This document shows positions 62,195 through 64,000 of a DNA stretch of 64,000 nt, piece after piece. Below the pieces are notes generated by a model. That model saw only the letters and a program-made list of their open reading frames with translations. It was not told where the DNA came from and searched no databases. The position numbers and the translations under genes were made by a program. Origin of the DNA: Flavobacterium sp. UGB4466 (GTDB lineage Bacteria; Bacteroidota; Bacteroidia; Flavobacteriales; Flavobacteriaceae). The stretch is from assembly GCF_903469665.1 (NCBI RefSeq), contig NZ_CAGKLC010000001.1, positions 75,852 through 139,851 on the forward strand. The letters are read 5' to 3'. Position 1 is the stretch's first letter, and the number at the start of each line of letters is the position of its first letter.

Positions 62195-62377
62195 AAATGG
62201 TTTTTTGTTTTTTGATTTTCCTACTCTATAAGTTTTTCGGATACCACTTTGATAAAAATATAAATTATTTTTAAATAAATACTTACAAAATAAAGTTTTT
62301 GATTCGGAGTGATTTTTACTTGATGGAAGTTGGGTAAAAGTTTAATATTGTAAATTAATAATTTGCCTAAAGAAAAA
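62195..62377. promoter_or_regulatory. Divergent region between the peptide gene and the LytTR gene
   Basis: A 183-base AT-rich spacer that must contain promoters for both genes. No exact TAnnTTTG box is seen for either; LytTR-type direct repeats were searched for by eye and none was convincing. Confidence 0.3.
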
Positions 62378-63118
62378 ATGCAGCAATTAAATACGTCCAT
62401 AAAACATCATTTGATAGTTGGTGCACTAATTAGTGTTTGGCTATTTGTTTTTGCTTTCATCATTAGACCATTTGACGACGGAACGATCAATTTTAAGTCA
62501 TGGCTTTTAATTAGTTTAGGCTTTAGTGTTTTGGCATTTTTATGTTATTCAATTGTCGGATTTATTCAAAAGAGTATTTACAAGAAGATATCCAAATGGA
62601 ATGTTAGTTTAGAAATCGCAAGTATAGTTTTCTTTTATTTGATTTATCTTTTTGGAACTTACACCTATTATAAAAGCCCTATTTTAAACGGAGGATATGA
62701 TTTTACAGCATTTTTCTCGATTATTTTTATCAAAGTCACCCTGATTTTAACTCCTGTAATTGTTTTGGCAAGACGTTATTTGCTTAAACTGATTCCGATA
62801 AAAGAGGATTTTTTGATTGTTAAAGGAGAAAACAAATTAGATGTTTTAAAAATTAAAAAAGCAGATTTGGTTTGTGTTTCGAATGCACAAAATTATGTCG
62901 AGATCTTTTATTTGGAAAACAATCAGCTTCGGACAAAATTGATTCGGTCTTCACTCAAAAAAGTACAGGAAGATTTTGATTTTTTGCTTCAAATTCATCG
63001 TTCGCATTTAATAAATCCATTGCATTTTAAATCCTGGAGGAATTCAAATACGATCCTTCTTACTCAAATAGAACTTCCGGTATCCAAAAATTATAAAGCA
63101 AGTCTTTTGACTTTGTAA
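62378..63118 (+). CDS. Membrane-anchored LytTR-family transcription regulator
   Basis: A 246-aa regulator. ATG at 62378 (MQQLNTSIKHHLIVGALI) is preferred; a TTG five codons upstream is possible. Four membrane helices: about 16-32, 44-66, 84-100 and 118-136 (FSIIFIKVTLILTPVIVLA). A cytoplasmic LytTR DNA-binding domain follows: DLVCVSNAQNYVEIFYLENNQLRTKLIRSSLKKVQ and QIHRSHLINPLHFKSW. There is no receiver domain, so the membrane part probably senses the signal. A membrane protein gene follows after 101 bases. Divergent from the peptide gene. Confidence 0.87.
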   Translation: MQQLNTSIKHHLIVGALISVWLFVFAFIIRPFDDGTINFKSWLLISLGFSVLAFLCYSIVGFIQKSIYKKISKWNVSLEIASIVFFYLIYLFGTYTYYKSPILNGGYDFTAFFSIIFIKVTLILTPVIVLARRYLLKLIPIKEDFLIVKGENKLDVLKIKKADLVCVSNAQNYVEIFYLENNQLRTKLIRSSLKKVQEDFDFLLQIHRSHLINPLHFKSWRNSNTILLTQIELPVSKNYKASLLTL

Positions 63119-63219
63119 TTTCGTACCTAAAACAGTACGTTTTGTACCAAAGCCAATAAAAATGGGGTTTGAGCGGATTTTAAAAAATAGTTTTGCTTCA
63201 TCAATTTTAAAAATAAATT

Positions 63220-63780
63220 ATGAAAACAAAACACATTTGCCTGCTTGGATTGCTATTTTTTTTGATCAGTTATCTCTTCTTTTCTAAGATTCTGCCAAAC
63301 TTTCAAAAACCAATCGATTTTGCGCATTGGTTTAATTTAGTTGGAGCCTGTTTGTTGTTGTCATTTAATGATGTGTTTCCGAAATGCAAGCTAAATTTGA
63401 TTGCATCAGTATTAACCACTTTTGGTGTTATTGCCCACATTGGCCTTTGCACGATTGATTTTATGATGTGGAGTTTCGGGAATAACGATCTCGCCAGAGA
63501 GGCATTGAGCAAGCAGATTAGTGATACACCATCTATTCTTTATCCTTTTGTGATTGTTGGGCCCTCTTTGCTTTTTGTTGGTTTGGCGATTCATGCATTT
63601 ACTTTTATAAAAACGGAAACCGTAAAATCTTTGATGGTAATTGTTGGTTCGGCTGCTGTGGGATTTTCATTTTTTGCTTTGAAAAATGGCGTTTTGATGC
63701 TTTTGAGTTGTTTGGTTTTTGTTTTAGGATTAGGTTTGCTTCTTTATAGAAAAGAAAATCCAGAAACAAATGGAGTATAA
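63220..63780 (+). CDS. Unrecognised integral membrane protein, 186 aa
   Basis: Helices at about 6-22, 35-52, 62-80, 103-128, 137-150 and 158-176, so five to six spans. No known family recognised. Short loops with a few Asp, Lys and Asn. It lies downstream of the LytTR regulator and may be its partner, or target. Confidence 0.72.
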   Translation: MKTKHICLLGLLFFLISYLFFSKILPNFQKPIDFAHWFNLVGACLLLSFNDVFPKCKLNLIASVLTTFGVIAHIGLCTIDFMMWSFGNNDLAREALSKQISDTPSILYPFVIVGPSLLFVGLAIHAFTFIKTETVKSLMVIVGSAAVGFSFFALKNGVLMLLSCLVFVLGLGLLLYRKENPETNGV

Positions 63781-63856
63781 GGCAATTGGGAAAGAGTTTT
63801 CAGGTAGATTAGAACTTCTGTTTTAATTCATATCTTCGCTTTCATCTTGTGTGAAA

Positions 63857-64000
63857 ATGAGGATAGAAAAAGCAAATACAACCGATAGCGAAATTCTAAC
63901 ACAAATAACCAAAAAGTCAAAAGCTTATTGGGGATATTCAGCAGAACAAATTCAAAAGTGGGAGGTGAATCTTACTATTTCTCCAGATTATATAAGAGAA
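63857..64000 (+). CDS. GNAT-family protein, N-terminus only
   Basis: Open to the window edge, 48 codons from ATG 63857 (MRIEKANTTDSEILTQITKKSKAYWGYSAEQI). This is the usual N-terminus of a GNAT acetyltransferase with the KSKAYWGYS motif of that branch. A GTG at 63851 is an alternative start. Confidence 0.7.
   Translation, partial: MRIEKANTTDSEILTQITKKSKAYWGYSAEQIQKWEVNLTISPDYIRE

Overview
The window is a chromosomal segment of a Flavobacteriaceae bacterium, most likely Flavobacterium. The evidence is a low-GC sequence with A-rich leaders and few Shine-Dalgarno motifs, many copies of the Bacteroidetes -7 element TAnnTTTG, a TonB-dependent receptor with a carboxypeptidase-like N-domain, a PorZ-type type IX secretion protein and the moxR-bat aerotolerance operon. 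No rRNA, tRNA, CRISPR array, prophage or transposase was seen.

Layout. 1-2630: 5' part of a TonB-dependent receptor, cut by the left edge. 2.9-8.7 kb, minus strand: pgi, a small plug-like lipoprotein, an unknown protein, then the overlapping chain DUF3108 protein, tryptophan 2,3-dioxygenase, M23 peptidase. 9.0-11.5 kb: hpd and hmgA (tyrosine to maleylacetoacetate). 11.8-16.0 kb: patatin/beta-barrel protein and uvrC. 16.1-17.6 kb, plus strand: AstE/AspA-like protein and 5-formyl-THF cyclo-ligase. 17.8-27.2 kb, minus strand: the operon moxR, DUF58, BatD-like protein, batA, batB, batC, batD, batE. 27.4-31.4 kb: aldo/keto reductase, SDR, AlbA_2 protein, DUF4163/DUF3298 lipoprotein. 31.5-38.6 kb: metB-like gene, outer-membrane barrel, gdhA, porZ, recO. 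38.7-53.7 kb: ileS, a DksA-like protein, two Roadblock-like proteins, lspA, an AddA-like helicase-nuclease, kbl, an OmpA/TSP3 protein, an AddB-like nuclease. 54.0-58.3 kb: alpha/beta hydrolase, AIM24 protein, unknown protein, ferritin, aminopeptidase P. 58.3-64.0 kb: a repeat-bounded accessory region with a beta-helix/helical-repeat protein, a SnoaL-like protein, a UBA-like protein, a GNAT, a double-glycine leader peptide, a membrane LytTR regulator, a membrane protein and a truncated GNAT.

Most of the window is ordinary core genome in conserved order. kynA, hpd and hmgA together point to aerobic breakdown of tryptophan and tyrosine. The moxR-bat block encodes a membrane-associated VWA/TPR system. 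AddA and AddB form a recombination nuclease encoded on either side of kbl and ompA.

The unusual content lies between genes and at the right end. Several intergenic regions hold dispersed or tandem repeats: a TTAGATT/AATCTAA family at three loci, one array running directly into the TTG start of recO; a 122-bp unit present twice without difference; and REP-like hairpins inside the bat operon. Two short intervals combine a promoter element with a terminator and may encode small RNAs. The right end carries a cysteine-containing double-glycine precursor peptide beside a membrane LytTR regulator. No complete, clearly new multi-gene system could be demonstrated; that peptide/regulator pair and the neighbouring beta-helix/UBA cassette are the best leads.
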